From contig CM070548.1 in the NCBI GenBank assembly GCA_036346405.1, forward strand, positions 55,487,866 to 55,551,865: a stretch of DNA of 64,000 nucleotides. Reading direction: 5' to 3'. Each line of letters opens with the position of its first letter. Within the stretch, counting starts at the first letter, position 1. Below the pieces are notes generated by a model that was not told the origin of the DNA, did no database searches, and saw only the letters and a list, made by a program, of their open reading frames with translations. The position numbers were made by a program, and so were the translations under genes. Of the stretch, positions 24,284 through 36,114 are shown in pieces. The DNA comes from Phyllostachys edulis. Lineage: Eukaryota > Streptophyta > Magnoliopsida > Poales > Poaceae.

Positions 24284-27200
24284 TTAAGAGATAAACATAA
24301 GCTTTATTGATGACAAAAGGTAAGTTTTTACATTGCAATTTTTTACATCTATTTGCTCTTCAGAGCCACCAGACTGGTCGCTGCGAGATGGAGATCCGAC
24401 CTTCATCTCCTCTATAACTTTGTTTTCAAGGGGTTTCACTCCTTCGAAGATCTTGGCTGCATCCTCCTCTGAGCAGTTGAAGTCTGCTTCAAGAGCTTGG
24501 AGATTGATGGAGGGCTTAGAGGTTTTAAGCTTTGCCAAAGTAAAGCTAACTCCATCTACAACAATGTCTCTCATTGTCTTCGCGAGGTTCTTCCGAGAGG
24601 TTCGAGCAGATCTTAGAGAATCTCGAGCTGTCGACCAAGACAGTTTGCCTTCTCAGTAGGCTCTCTTTAAGACGACAAAAATGCTTTTGCTGCCATATCG
24701 AAAAACATCTTGTTGAAGGCAATGATCTTCTATTGAAGATTCCTCTCGAGCTCTATCTCCTTATTCTGCTCAAACTCAAGAGTTTTTTCTATTCGTTCTA
24801 ACTTTTGAGCTTGCTCTGCATGAGTAGATTAAAGTTAAAGAAATATAATTAAAACACATAATAAACTGGTCAGGTTTACGATCAGTTACCTTGAGTCTTC
24901 TTGTCAAAAGCCTCGATGGCTTCCTTGTGCTTGAGAGAGGTCTCATTAAACATGGTCGACCAGTCTTCGATCGACCGGTCTTTGGCTGTGCACCTCTCTT
25001 CAAGCCTAGTTATGATGGCTTCCTTAGCCATAACCTCTTTCTCAAAATTCTTCAATTCTATCAAATATGATAAAGGGAGAAGTTGAGGAACAACGAGGAA
25101 CAAAATAACAAAAAAGGGAAGAAGTACTTACTTTTTTAATTTGGGGGTTTTTCTTCTCCAAAGAAGTTAGTCGCTGGGTCAGTTCTTCGACCACAGCGAC
25201 GTTCTCCAACATATGCTATAAAAACAGTAAACTTCTTTAAGTTTTAAATAAAACTTCATAAAAATGCCATAAGAGTGGTCGTAAGGTTACTTGGATCACC
25301 TTGTCCGCATATTTGGAGTAAAAGGTCACAGAATCTGTCTTTGATTGACAGTTTGAGATCTTCCTCCAAGCCTCTTCGAGTCTTTTATCATCAAAGACTC
25401 AAGGTCGGTTGGGGATGTCATTGGGGAGAGGAGACCTCCTAACTGAGGGAGAACTCCTCTCCACAAAATCGACCACTTCAACCACTTCGGTCCCAGCAGC
25501 GGGTAGAACCTGCTGGGACTCTTTTTCAGCCTCAGCCTCCAAAGGCAGGGTCGGAGCCGCCAAGGAATCCTGAGTAGTAGGAACAAGCATCGGCGCTTTT
25601 ACCTGCTCGGGGGCTGGCTCGACCATCCTTTCCTTAGGAGTTTCCTCCTGAGGGGTGCTCTAATCAGAAGCGACCGGAACACCAAAGAATCTATGAAAAC
25701 AGATGAAAGGAAGGTCGGGATTTCAGAATACAAGAAAAACTAAATGTATGAATTTATGTAAATTCTTTATTATACATACCTGGTCTTCTTGGTCTTGAAT
25801 TTGAAACGCCCTTGAGCAAAATCTAGAGCGCTTGCCTTCCTCTTCTTCTTTTCGACCGATTTCATCGGTTTCGATCTGGTAGGGCTGGTTAGACCCCTCA
25901 CATCCTCCGATCGGAGGTCGGAAGTAATCTCCCCGACCACTTGGTCAGAGATGATTTCCCTGACCATCAGTTCGAAGATCGTGGTTTCATCAACCTCCTG
26001 AACAGTCGTTTTAGGAGCAACTGCCTGGTCGATCACGACCGCTCCGGAGTCCACGACCACCACAACTTCGGTCTACGTATTTTCCTTCTCTCCCACCTAA
26101 ATTATAAATTAAGCTTAGTTTGGCGATAAAATTATTCATCTAGAATGTATATTTCCATTCGGCGAAATTCTTCATCTAGAATGTATATTTCCATTCGGCG
26201 TTCTTTTTTCTCATATAAGAAAGAGTTGGCTTAAAACAAAAAACTCTCAAAACTATAAAAGCTTACCTTTGAGGGGCCACCATCCTGAGTGGTCATTGGG
26301 GTGGAAGTGGTTGTGGCAGCCACAACATTCGAGCTTTTAGCAAGCTCGTTGCTCTCCACCCCAACAGACTGCATATTACAGAGGTGTTATAGCATACCGA
26401 TTGGAAAATACATGAATGATGAAAAAATGGTTGCTATTTTTTTTTACCTTAAGCCTCTCTATTCTCTCTTCTGGAGAGACAATGGCCAAAATTTGAGGAG
26501 CATCAGCCTTGTCACTAGGCTCCCCGGCGTAGATTATTTTGATCCGGTCCCTGATATCTTCAGGGGAAAGGGCTGTAAGAAAGGAGAGATTTTAAGGTTA
26601 CAAAAATAATCAACTGAAATAAACTAAACTGGTCGGGGTTTTTCAGGACTTATGTTCCGAGGAATCCCTGGTCGTATCATCCCGACCAATGTACCACAAC
26701 ATGGCACGATCTCAGAACTTCAGAGGGCTTATCCAGCGTGTGGAGAAATCCTTCACCACATGCTAAGAAGTGAGGCCCCTGATGCTAAGGTGTTGGACGG
26801 CGTCGATCCATCTCCCCACCTTTTCCTCCTCCTTCGCGGAGCATCGCCACCTTAGATTCTCGACGGCCACCTTAACGGCAAAGCAGAGGCTATCTCCCTT
26901 GGTGACTGTCATGTAGAACCAGTTCTTCTTCCATGATGACCATAAAGACTTTGAGTACATACGAATATACTCCTCAGCTTTTTTGTCGTGGAGGCGCAAA
27001 GCGCACTCCCCGGGTAATGCCATCGACTTCCCCGACTTCTCCATCTTGTAGAAGTCCTTGAAGACCTTCACAAAGATAGATGAAGATGCTGAGGTTGGCG
27101 ATCGAATTGGGAGCAAGGTTTACTAGTTCAACTCCATAGTACTCAAGAACCTTGGAGAGGAACGGATGCACTGGTAACCTAAACCTGCACTCGATGTATG

Positions 27201-27365
27201 CGAGAAAATGGATATTTCTCCCTCTTCGTAGCTAGGAAAATGCTCCCCGACCGCCGATCTCCAAGGGATCAAAGTTTGGTCGGGAAGCATCTTGATTTTT
27301 TCCATAGCGTTAAGCTTCTTCTCCGTCAACTCAAAAACTAGCGAGTTGGAGATTGAATCCGGCAT
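24284..27365 (-). pseudogene. Spliced antisense accessory gene of the Grande-like element, decayed
   Basis: The minus strand carries a multi-exon gene between pol and the 3' LTR. The first part (about 27365-26640) encodes FPSYEEGEISIF, then HPFLSKVLEYYGVELVNLAP, FIYLCEG and WFYMTV. These are the pattern of the 'putative gypsy type transposon' domain (Transposase_28). Exons supported by paired AG and GT sites follow at 26448-26572, 26268-26368, 25780-26096, 25291-25690, 25132-25215, 24890-25057 and 24815 down to about 24284. Donors include GTAAGC, GTATGT and GTAAGT. The later exons are charged and coiled-coil-like. Frameshifts and in-frame stops (for example near 26071 and 25660) show decay. 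Tat-lineage elements such as Grande are known to carry such an antisense frame; its role is unknown. Confidence 0.7.
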
Positions 27366-27653
27366 TGTTGGTTTTTGGCGAGAAGATGAAAGGAAGTTGA
27401 AGGAAATTCTGAGAGTGTAAAATACCTAAAGCAATGCACTGAGGGGATTTTATAGGCGCACCTCTTTAACTGCAAAAGGGAGTTGACTGAAGTCCAACGG
27501 ACACAAACCTCTTCGGTTTCCCAGATAGTTTCTCAACTTTAAATTGAATATAGATCACCTCGTTATCTACACCATTAAACGAGGGTTTTCTCGATACAGA
27601 TTCTGTCGAAAGAGGTTCACATTACAAATTCACTTAATAGTTTAGGGGCTAGC

Positions 27654-28347
27654 TGACGACGATTAAATTCCTAAATATTGGTTTTACATTTAATTAAAAG
27701 CCACACAGTTTATGTGGTCATAATCCTCATGGCTAACAACCCCTGTGGCCTGTGGTCGTTAGAATCGAGAGGTTGCTCATGAAAGTAACACAGTGGGAGA
27801 GGGCCTCAGACCCATTGCTCGACCGGATATTTGTCAAGAGTATTTGAACTAGTACTTGGATCCGATTCCAAATACATTCCTTCCGTGTGAAGGATGGGGC
27901 ACATGCCTTATCAGCCCAAACCACATGACGATTTCAGCCCTAAGTCACTAACAATAACTGTGGTACAATTATTTCGCCTCTTGCTAACACCAGCTGGCGA
28001 TCAGTTAGTGTTTCACTAACTGCAACTGTCTCTTCGACCAGACGCGTCACTTCCAAAAGGTGTCTTATCCAGGAGTAACCGCCACCTCTTCGCCAGATAT
28101 TTAAAGGCAGATGACGAACAACAGAGGAAGGATCAGAAGGCAATTTGATTCGATCTGAAGACAATGGAAGCAAACCAAAGCATAGCAAGCAATACACTCA
28201 ATATAATTAGGGCTAGTGTGTCATCTTGCCTAAGGCATCTTTGTAATAGCCAGCTCATTGCAATAAAGAGCAACCTTATTCTCATATAGAAACTCTTAGC
28301 CATTTTCCTCATTTTATTTCGTAAGATCGGCGACTTGATCGTCGACA
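27654..28347 (+). repeat. 3' LTR of the Grande-like gypsy element
   Basis: It begins TGACGACGATTAAATTCC after a short purine-rich tract (TTTAGGGGCTAGC) and ends GATCGTCGACA. It aligns with 16311-16986 over its length. The CTTTG duplication follows at 28348-28352. Confidence 0.9.
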
Positions 28348-28447
28348 CTTTGCCTCCTCCATTTAAACACTTCCACATCTCTTGCATCTGGCAATTGCTT
28401 TGCATTTCTTCCATGGGCACCACTGGGGCAACTAGGTCTGCCACCAA

Positions 28448-29128
28448 TAGGGATGGCAATCGGGTGTGGCGGGCACGGGTAGTGCTCATCCATACCCATG
28501 CCCATGAGACAATTATCTTGTACTAATCCTAGATATTAGATGGGGTGCTGAATCTCAATGGAATCAACTACTTATCCTATATGTCGTAGGGAGCCATGTC
28601 CACTAGAAGGTGGCGATTTGGCAGCCACTTCGACAGGAGGAAGGAGCCCCTGGACTGATTTCTTCAGGTCCTCTCTGTGAGGTGCAGGAGAAGGATTAGA
28701 ATCTGGTGCTACGATGGGGGAGATGCTGAGTTGGGGAGTGGAGGAGCAAGTGTGGCTGGCCTGGGAGTTTGGGCAAGGAGAGAACGAATCTGAGAGGAAG
28801 GAGCCAAGGAGGGAGTGAGAGCAAAGGGGAAACGGGTGCGACGCAGAGTGGGAGGGTGAGATAGTGAGGGACTAACTGACTGAGGGCCGGTGTGGACTTA
28901 GGAGTGGAGGGATCTAGTGTTTTTTTTTGGATTGGCCCCACTTGTCAACACCATGGGACGGGTAATCGGGTGAAGCGGGCATGGGTGGGGCTTTCCCATG
29001 CCCATGCCCGATTACCCATTGGGCAGAGGTTTCCTCCTATGAACATGCCCACAGGCAGATAATGAGGAACATACCCACCTCTATTAGGGTTTTTACCCAC
29101 GGGTAATTGGGCAAGATTGCCATCCCTA
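28448..29128. mobile_element. Non-autonomous hAT element (MITE)
   Basis: The ends are TAGGGATGGCAATCGGGT and its reverse complement form ATTGGGCAAGATTGCCATCC...CTA. The 8-bp flanks GCCACCAA (28440-28447) and GCCACCAC (29129-29136) match at seven positions, as expected of a hAT target duplication. Subterminal GGGCATGGG/CCCATGCCC motifs occur on both sides. The 681-bp interior has no transposase. Confidence 0.85.
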
Positions 29129-29136
29129 GCCACCAC

Positions 29137-30287
29137 CGAGTGCAGCTGTAGTGGCTAGCAGAGTTCCACCGTCGCTGGCCTCCAGGGGCTTCGTTGGGGC
29201 AGCGACCAGCCTGGCCCCTACCAAATTGGGGGTTTGTCGTTGACAAGACAGCGCATCGGGTCTTCCCTTCCTCATTCGCCAGCCATGGCAGAGAGGAGTT
29301 CGGCAACACCTACCGACCCCGCGAGGTCATGGTTGGTGAGAATCCTGACGCCATCGATGAAGGCCTTGGACGCCATCTCCGGGCAACACACTAGCTTCAT
29401 CGGGTACGATTTGTTGCAGATGTTTACTCAATTTGTTGCAACAGTTGGTTCGAAATGTTCCATGGGGTGTTTTTTTAATTGTTGTGATGTTGCATCAAAT
29501 ATTGCGGGAAGTGGTTTTTTTGTTGTGGCATATGTTCTCCGTTGTTGCATGATCTATCCTGGTTTGTTGCAGCCCTTCCAAAAAATGTTGCAACAATTAT
29601 TTTCAGATGTTGTCACTATTATTTTCAAATGTTGCAATGTTGTAGCATCAAAATTTGTTCGATCGAGATATTTGAACTAGTTTTAAAGCGAAGCTAGGTT
29701 CTATACTGATGGTTTCATGCAATTTTCGGTGAGAATAAGACTTTTTGTAATATGTTTTCTTGGTATTGTATTGTTTTTTGTGCATTTTGTTGCACACATT
29801 GTATACGAATGTGGCTCCAGAGCATACGATGGGAAGCCTCCCATCGTACGTCTCAGCGTTAGATGCTCCCAATATAAGTCAATGTGTCAATGTGATCGTC
29901 AGTTCAAAATTCAAATAAGTCATAATAGTAATCTATTACTAATACCTGCTTGTAAAAAAATACTAAAACTTTCTAGTGCCATTTAGAGGTAAATTTCTTA
30001 GTAACACATTAGTCGGCTAGCGTGTATAGTATTCTTTAGTGGTGAAAACAGATCGGATAGTTCTCAACTGATTCGACTCGGATTCAGATACAACTAATAC
30101 GAGTAGCTAAAGGTCGGATATTGTTTATTCGTATAAGGATATTTTTTATTATAAAAAAACTGTCATGCATGGATATCCGATATCGGTAGCCCTTCTCTCA
30201 TTTCTTGCCTCAACCCAAGTATACAAAACCTAGCCTTAAATCTGAGGTATGCAACTATGCAATTCAAGATGCTACAGATAGCCCAAT
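29137..30287. other. Intergenic DNA with old repeat fragments
   Basis: Repeated TTGTTGCAA and TGTTGCAA motifs (29410-29645) and a small palindrome near 29822-29849 (CATACGATGGG...CCCATCGTACG) suggest degraded DNA elements. The GATATCCGATATCGG stretch near 30171 is typical of another MITE class. No supported gene; the open frame 29234-29680 has no recognisable domain. Confidence 0.35.
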
Positions 30288-30304
30288 AATCACTACTGGA
30301 AATA

Positions 30305-30720
30305 GGTTATTTCCCGAGTGCCCTAAACACTCGAGAAAGTCGCAAAAACACTCGGGAAACAATGTCCTGAAGGTCGGCCGTCAGGAAACAACACTCGGGA
30401 TAATTTAGTCGGGGGAAAAAATGGTTTCCCGAGTGTTCCCAAGATATACACTCGGGAAAAATAATTTTCCCGAGTGTAATAAGAAACACTCGAGAAACAT
30501 AAAACCCTCGGGAAAAAAAATTGTCTCGACGGCTTAGGCCACCGTAACGGAAATATTTACGGAGTGTTGACACTCGGGAAAGTAAGAACATTGACACTCG
30601 AGAAAGGTTTCCCCCGTAAGTGTGGAAAGTTTTTCCCGAATGTTTGCAGACCTAGAACACTCGGGATATCTTATTTGTTTCCCGAGTGTGTGTCAAACAA
30701 AACACTCGGGAGTTACCTGA
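30305..30720. repeat. Left subterminal repeats of the CACTA element
   Basis: About fifteen CACTCGGGA or CCCGAGTG units, some with one substitution, lie in both orientations. They are partly paired as inverted repeats, for example around 30420-30480. Confidence 0.85.
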
Positions 30721-32441
30721 ACAGGGTATGCTCCAATTCAATTTTGCATTTAACTTCGCACCGATTTTGCAATCAAATAAACCAAAATTCCACAGAAAGA
30801 AAAAAAAAGCACAAATCATTACATATATAGATTGAATAACATTGACATAATTCTCCAACTCACAATATATATATAGATCGGACATCCACAACATTCGAGT
30901 TCAAATTCGATACATATAACAGTTCCATTACTGCCAGTAATGCAAACCTTGTACACAACCATCAGCACAAACACGCAATAGCTATAGTTTGAGCAAACAA
31001 CAGATCGAGGTTCATGTTGGGTCATCCGTGATGCTACTACATCGACATCCAAAGCAATGAGATGGCACAAAACTAAGCGATCGGTCCACAACTCCTCCAA
31101 ATGAAGCACAACATCTTGCAACGGTCAATGGATGGCGGGCTTGGCGGGTGCGCCCTCGGCTTTGATAGGTCGACCTTGCATCCAACTCTTCATCCACCTC
31201 ACCCACGACATACGCATATACCATACAAGGCGTGGATGCATGAGACCAACCATGGGATAAAGATTCAACTTGATTAGGTTCGATTAGGCATAGTACAAAA
31301 CAAGTCTAACAAATAAGGCGAGCGTTACTCACTAATATAAATAAGCTATAAATGGGAACAATAAGCAACTCAAGGACAATGGAAAAACAACATACATGTT
31401 GTCGCCCACGATAATGTACAAACCAAGAACAAGTTGTTGTACTCCTCCGAGTACAATAATGTTTCTCATGAGTCTTGACATATTCAAATCTACCCTAAGT
31501 TCACACACACGCATGACAACTAAAGAATAACGAGAGAAAGGCATCGGCTCATAGTCATTTTATAGGCATATGCGATAAACAAGTGCGTGAGAAGAGTTGG
31601 TGATTGCTTTAGGCATTCACTCACCCGATTATGCAAATGTTAGTCACTACTCGATAGTATGTTGAAGACCCTATCACAAACTAACTCAAAATCATCATAA
31701 ATCAATCGTCAGTATATTGTTAGTGCCAGACTCAGACCGCCGATTTCCACAAACAAAAGTTGTATCGAGGAAAGTATGTGCTAAACCAACCCTTTTCTCC
31801 CGTGCCCATTTAAAATGCAAGAATGTTGCGAGATGTTTTGTAGAAAAGAGAGAAAATCCTCTATTACTATGAAAATCCTTTAACCCAAATAGACCAAGGC
31901 ACTATAAGGAAAACACCTAAACATATCACTATATGAGGGTCCTTGAACAAACTAAGGAAAACACCTAAACATATCACTATATGAAAAGGATTGGACAACT
32001 AATCTTTGCAAAAATTGCTTCAATAAATGGGATGGTAGCGTAAATATATGAGTAGCTAATTGTATAATAGTGACAAAAGGATGTCTTCAAAAAGCGAAGG
32101 TATACAAGCACAACATAATCAGATCATCAGAGGGTATACCCATAAGCACCTCAAGCAAACTTGGCATTAGGCAATATATATATGAGATAATAAAAAAACT
32201 TGAACGAATCCTTAAACTAAGATGATTGTACATGGAATTTATCTAAACATATCGACCAAGTAGTCAACTACAGGGTAATTCATGGTTTGTCATAAACTCA
32301 TTTGGCTGGAAATTAATTTTACTTTAACAAGAACAGTCATGAACAGGTTCATGTTTTGTCATAAACTTCAAGCAAACAGGAGAGGGGTAAGACAACAACT
32401 TAGTGCCCAATAGATAACAAAAATAACACATACTGACATAC
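30721..32441. other. CACTA interior without a recognised gene
   Basis: This AT-rich sequence has short unassigned frames on the minus strand (30819-31121, 31012-31224, 31332-31544). It holds a 31-bp direct duplication at 48-bp spacing (31906 and 31954, AAGGAAAACACCTAAACATA). Remnants of a transposase gene cannot be excluded. Confidence 0.4.
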
Positions 32442-33215
32442 ATTGTCAACAACGGAACCATCTTTAAGTACAGCAGAAGACACCCTTCCATCAGATCCAG
32501 CTTCAAGTTTGTCAATAAGAGTTCCCTGGTTACCACAAACACACACTCAATAATGGAGAGTACATAGCAATTAGCAAGTGACAGTGTGTAAATGTAAGCA
32601 ATAAAAATTAATAGAACTTACTTTACGCTGACAATGTAAACTAGATTGGGATAAACCATAAACAAGAACAAAGACCACCCAGTAAGAAAAAAAGTACATG
32701 TTACATGACAGTTGCATCAGTAGATATAAGAAAAAAGTACATATTACTTACTTTACGCTGACAATGCTTGAAATTAGATATAAGGATGCAATCACAAAGT
32801 CAAAAGTGTGAGCTGGTGCAAATAAGTATAGTGTATATATTGCCAATGGATGTAACAAATTACAAATGACAAAACACTAAAACTAATCTGGAATTAAAGA
32901 AATATCAAATATGATGCATCACTTAAAGAAACATGATCTTATGGAGCACCGACTGTGTTGAATCACAGTGACTGCAAAGTTTGATAACGGTATGTTTGAA
33001 TCTGCGAGTCATACCTTTGAGAGAAACCCTCACATCAGCATTTGCATAAGCATTGCCCCTTTGCTCTGCGAGCGTGCTGAGTTTAGAAAAGGACTAATAA
33101 GATAGAAGGAATTCAATTAGTCATAACCAACATTAACATAGAAATGTGAATAGATGTAATACAACAAATAAAGGCTTGGATTCTAGGGATACAGCTTCAA
33201 GGTGTATATGGATCT
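32442..33215 (-). pseudogene. Exon-like fragments of an unidentified gene in the CACTA element
   Basis: Two open segments on the minus strand have good splice borders. 33076-33015 reads TLAEQRGNAYANADVRVSLK, with AG before it and GTATGA after. 32525-32442 encodes 28 codons starting GTLIDKLEAGSDGRVSSAVL, with AG before and GTATGT after. A weaker candidate begins at 33215 (IHIHLEAVSLESK). The two clear exons are not in joinable phase, so an exon is missing or they come from different genes. I do not recognise the protein. Confidence 0.4.
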
Positions 33216-33440
33216 CTATTGCAGTTTTTTTTTCTAAATTGAATGGAAGAAACACGATTTATCTTTTTTTTTATCAAAACAATACGCCCAAATCAATCTA
33301 TCTTAATTATAGTCATATTCCAACATGTCAGAAATTGAAGGATCAAGTAGTTACCATTGTGTATGGATCACCGGATGGTTGATCTAGGAGAGGGCGAGAG
33401 GCGGTTCCCACTTTAGCTATACGAGTAGCTCTAATGCGGC

Positions 33441-35008
33441 TGTTGAAGGGATACGGGGTAGGCTACGATAGCTACAAACAAAAATTCTACCACGCAAACC
33501 AGGAAGCCAAGCAAGTAGATGATCATAGATCGTTACCGCCAGACGCGCAGAGCAGCGGAAGAAGGGTTGGAGCAGCCTGGTCCAACGAAGAGCGCGCCGA
33601 TGTAGAGGTCGTAGTAGATCGTCCACGTCCAGCAAGTCGATGCGGTGGTCGTAGTCGATCGTCCTCCTCGTGAAGATCGCGGATCGTCCTCAAGCGCGAC
33701 AATCGTAGTAGCGCCTCTACGGTATCCACACGTCCAGGGCAGGAACAACCGTACGCCGGTGTGCTAGCACCAAATCGCACGGCAAGGCTCTCAAGAAGAT
33801 GGCGGCTAGGGTTTCAGTAGGGCAACTCGCGTCAACCACTACCAACAGCCTCATGCATCTCCTTATATAGGCCCGTGACGGATCCTATCCATACACGCTT
33901 CTGAATCGTATTCGTCTTGGTTTGTTCAACCCGTTAAGTGTGTGACCCGTTAGGTTCATGTGTAGTTCGGTTGTGACTGGAAACCCTTTCCGACCACGAG
34001 TCGAAGCGGTTCCTAGCGAGACATAACGATTCGAATACACACAAATTATATCGGACGAACCTTAATGCAATATGATCTCGACCGAGTCCTCATCACTTAC
34101 GACTGTGTCCTATCTCTATACGACGATTCAGTATTTGATCACGACCAACTCGTAACTCCTTACGACTTGGTTTCGACCACTCTGTGATTACGTTCGACCG
34201 ATCTACGACTTGCTTGTATCTCCATACGACCGGTCAGAATGGCGGTCGAACTAAGCAACCTACTCATGTATTCTCCTTTTGCCTCACGATATCTGGTTGA
34301 ACTCCGGGTGAGATGTTGTATCATCCATGGGTATTCAATGCTTTCTCGTCGAGTATCGGATAACCTTATGTGGTCGAACTCTTCGACCATCGATGCATGG
34401 CCATGCACTTTCTTTATCCGACCACTTGAGGGCGAGATATCTCTCATGTTATGTTAGGAGGGCAAATCCATATCCGACCAGTCACATCCCTCTGCATGTT
34501 TCATAGCATACCCGAAAGCTACCTTTATAACTACCCGCCATTGAGTAGCGTTTGGCAACCCCTAAAGTGCTATTACACATGTAGGAAACCATGCTAATCT
34601 CAGGTCTAAGGATTATACATCATCATTGCTTGAGACCAACTAACGACACATAGAATCATAACAATCTCAATAGTGTCTCAAGGTGGGTCTTATCCAACAC
34701 CATGTTCTCTAACACGTGTCCACATTATCGATTTGATATCCCTATATCCATGACCGGTGAAACATGGTCATCAATCAATACATGTGCTGGTCGTAGAGTC
34801 ACTAGTGTTCCGACCAGTGACTTTCGACCAGGAATACTTTTAGAACGGCATCATCATAAGTTAAAAAGAGCTTCACCAACAAGTCACATACTCGTCAATC
34901 TTCATGACTGATGATTCATTCAAGGAACAAGATAACATATTATCAAATATTGTGAACATAATGAAATATAAGCATCTCTATGATTGCCTCTAGGGCATAT
35001 TTCCAACA
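33441..35008 (-). mobile_element. Copia LTR (Angela/BARE-like), minus strand, nested in the CACTA element
   Basis: On the minus strand it begins TGTTGGAAATATGCCC followed by TAGAGGCAAT, the well-known start of Angela/BARE-type copia LTRs, and ends CCCTTCAACA. That gives TGTTG...CAACA ends and a length of 1,568 bp. A minus-strand TATA box (CTATATAAGG) lies at 33861-33870. No second LTR, gag or pol was seen. The left flank shows a possible degenerate tRNA-Met primer site (GCATTAGAGC, minus strand of 33427-33436) but no clean target duplication, so it is either a solo LTR with eroded borders or a truncated element. Confidence 0.7.
33861..33870 (-). promoter_or_regulatory. TATA box of the nested copia LTR
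   Basis: CTATATAAGG on the minus strand is followed by AGATGCATGAGG. This is the expected core promoter of an Angela-like LTR and points leftward into the CACTA interior. Confidence 0.6.
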
Positions 35009-35254
35009 GCTCTTAATACTATCACCAAGTTTCTGCTTTCCCCCAACTCTTTCTTGAAAACCTAACATTACAGTAGACTAAAAATGACACCAACAAACGT
35101 AGTGGGGGGCTAACCAGGATATAAGAGTATAAATACTTGAAGGTTCTACTAAGCAAGACATTAAATCACCACCAGAACTACATACTGGATTCAACCTACA
35201 CTTGATATTTTGTCATAATACAAAACAACTACAACTGGACTGGTGAAGACGAAC

Positions 35255-35573
35255 CTCTTTGCTTGGTAGGGTGATCTGCCATATTAGCACTGCATGTTTG
35301 GGGCAAGCTCATTATCTTCCTTGCACTTGTAATGTCCCAAAGTTCAACCTGTAGATTTTGCTTTGAAGTTATGGTATGAAAGCAGACGCAAGAAATTAAG
35401 TAAACAATACCAAAAAAAAATAGCTCAGCAAGTTTTGCTCTATTGCATCAGGTCATCCAAGCAATTCATATATGATTCATCAAGTTTGCCCAAAAGGCAG
35501 GATAGTTTGGAACTTACCTGAGAAGATTCTTGACCAGCGATTGCCATTATATTTTGTCCATTAGAGGCAATGC
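35255..35573 (-). pseudogene. Captured fragment of a WD40-repeat protein gene, two exons
   Basis: Exon 35573-35518 (56 bp) follows an AG and ends at a consensus CAG/GTAAGT donor; it encodes IASNGQNIMAIAGQESSQ. Exon 35348-35255 (94 bp) follows CTACAG, continues in phase 0 with VELWDITSARKIMSLPQ, and ends at GTTCGT. The LWDI core with a preceding AIAGQE strand is a WD40 blade. The short linker ending in TKQR suggests, weakly, the ASTRA-associated/DSE1-like family. The pieces lie on the minus strand of the CACTA element together with other gene fragments, and no complete gene surrounds them. Confidence 0.6.
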
Positions 35574-36114
35574 CTAGCAAATCCATAATAAAGTCAATAA
35601 TGAAGAAAGAGACAACAAAGAGTTATCTGACACCATTTTCTTTACAATAGGGGTTTGATCCAAGTTTTAGTGACTTTGTATAATGGAATGTGCATTGAAC
35701 ATGAATAAAGCACACTTAGGAAGACAAGAGCATGATTTATCTCAAAACCATGGAGTGTTTTATATACAAGTTGTTCCTAAAATACATTCTTTTGGATATA
35801 GAGGAAGAATCAACAGAATAGTTAAGTGCCTGCTTGGCCTAAATATTTGTAGTCATGGCAAACATCGAGGATTTCATCTTATAAGCCAGATTGGGGGATC
35901 AAGAGTGACAACCACAAATGCATGAGGATTGTTTGACTGCAAAGAATGTCTAGTGTCAACAGTATGCACAACATCAAAGAATAAGACATAGTTAAATACA
36001 AAAAGAAACAGTATGTACATTCTTAACTCTAAAATACCCCCTCAAATTCTGGTTTGGGTATGTACAAGTATTATTAGGGACTTCTCCCAGTATCTGTCTG
36101 GTTCCAATACTCAC
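35574..36114. other. CACTA interior between captured fragments
   Basis: No exon could be supported here. A plus-strand open frame (35683-35925) has no recognisable domain. Confidence 0.35.

Larger units (their letters stand above)
16311..28347 (+). mobile_element. Complete Ty3/gypsy element, Tat/Grande-like, decayed
   Basis: Two LTRs (16311-16986 and 27654-28347) enclose a tRNA-Asp-like primer site, gag, and pol in the order protease, RT, RNase H, second RNase H, integrase. A long extra region on the far side of pol carries a minus-strand gene. CTTTG target duplications flank it at 16306-16310 and 28348-28352. The duplicated RNase H and the antisense accessory gene are marks of the Tat lineage, which includes Grande of maize and RIRE2 of rice. 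Length is 12,037 bp. All coding regions have stops and frameshifts, so the copy is not autonomous. The LTRs differ by scattered substitutions and small indels, indicating an older insertion than the LARD at 45171. Confidence 0.9.
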
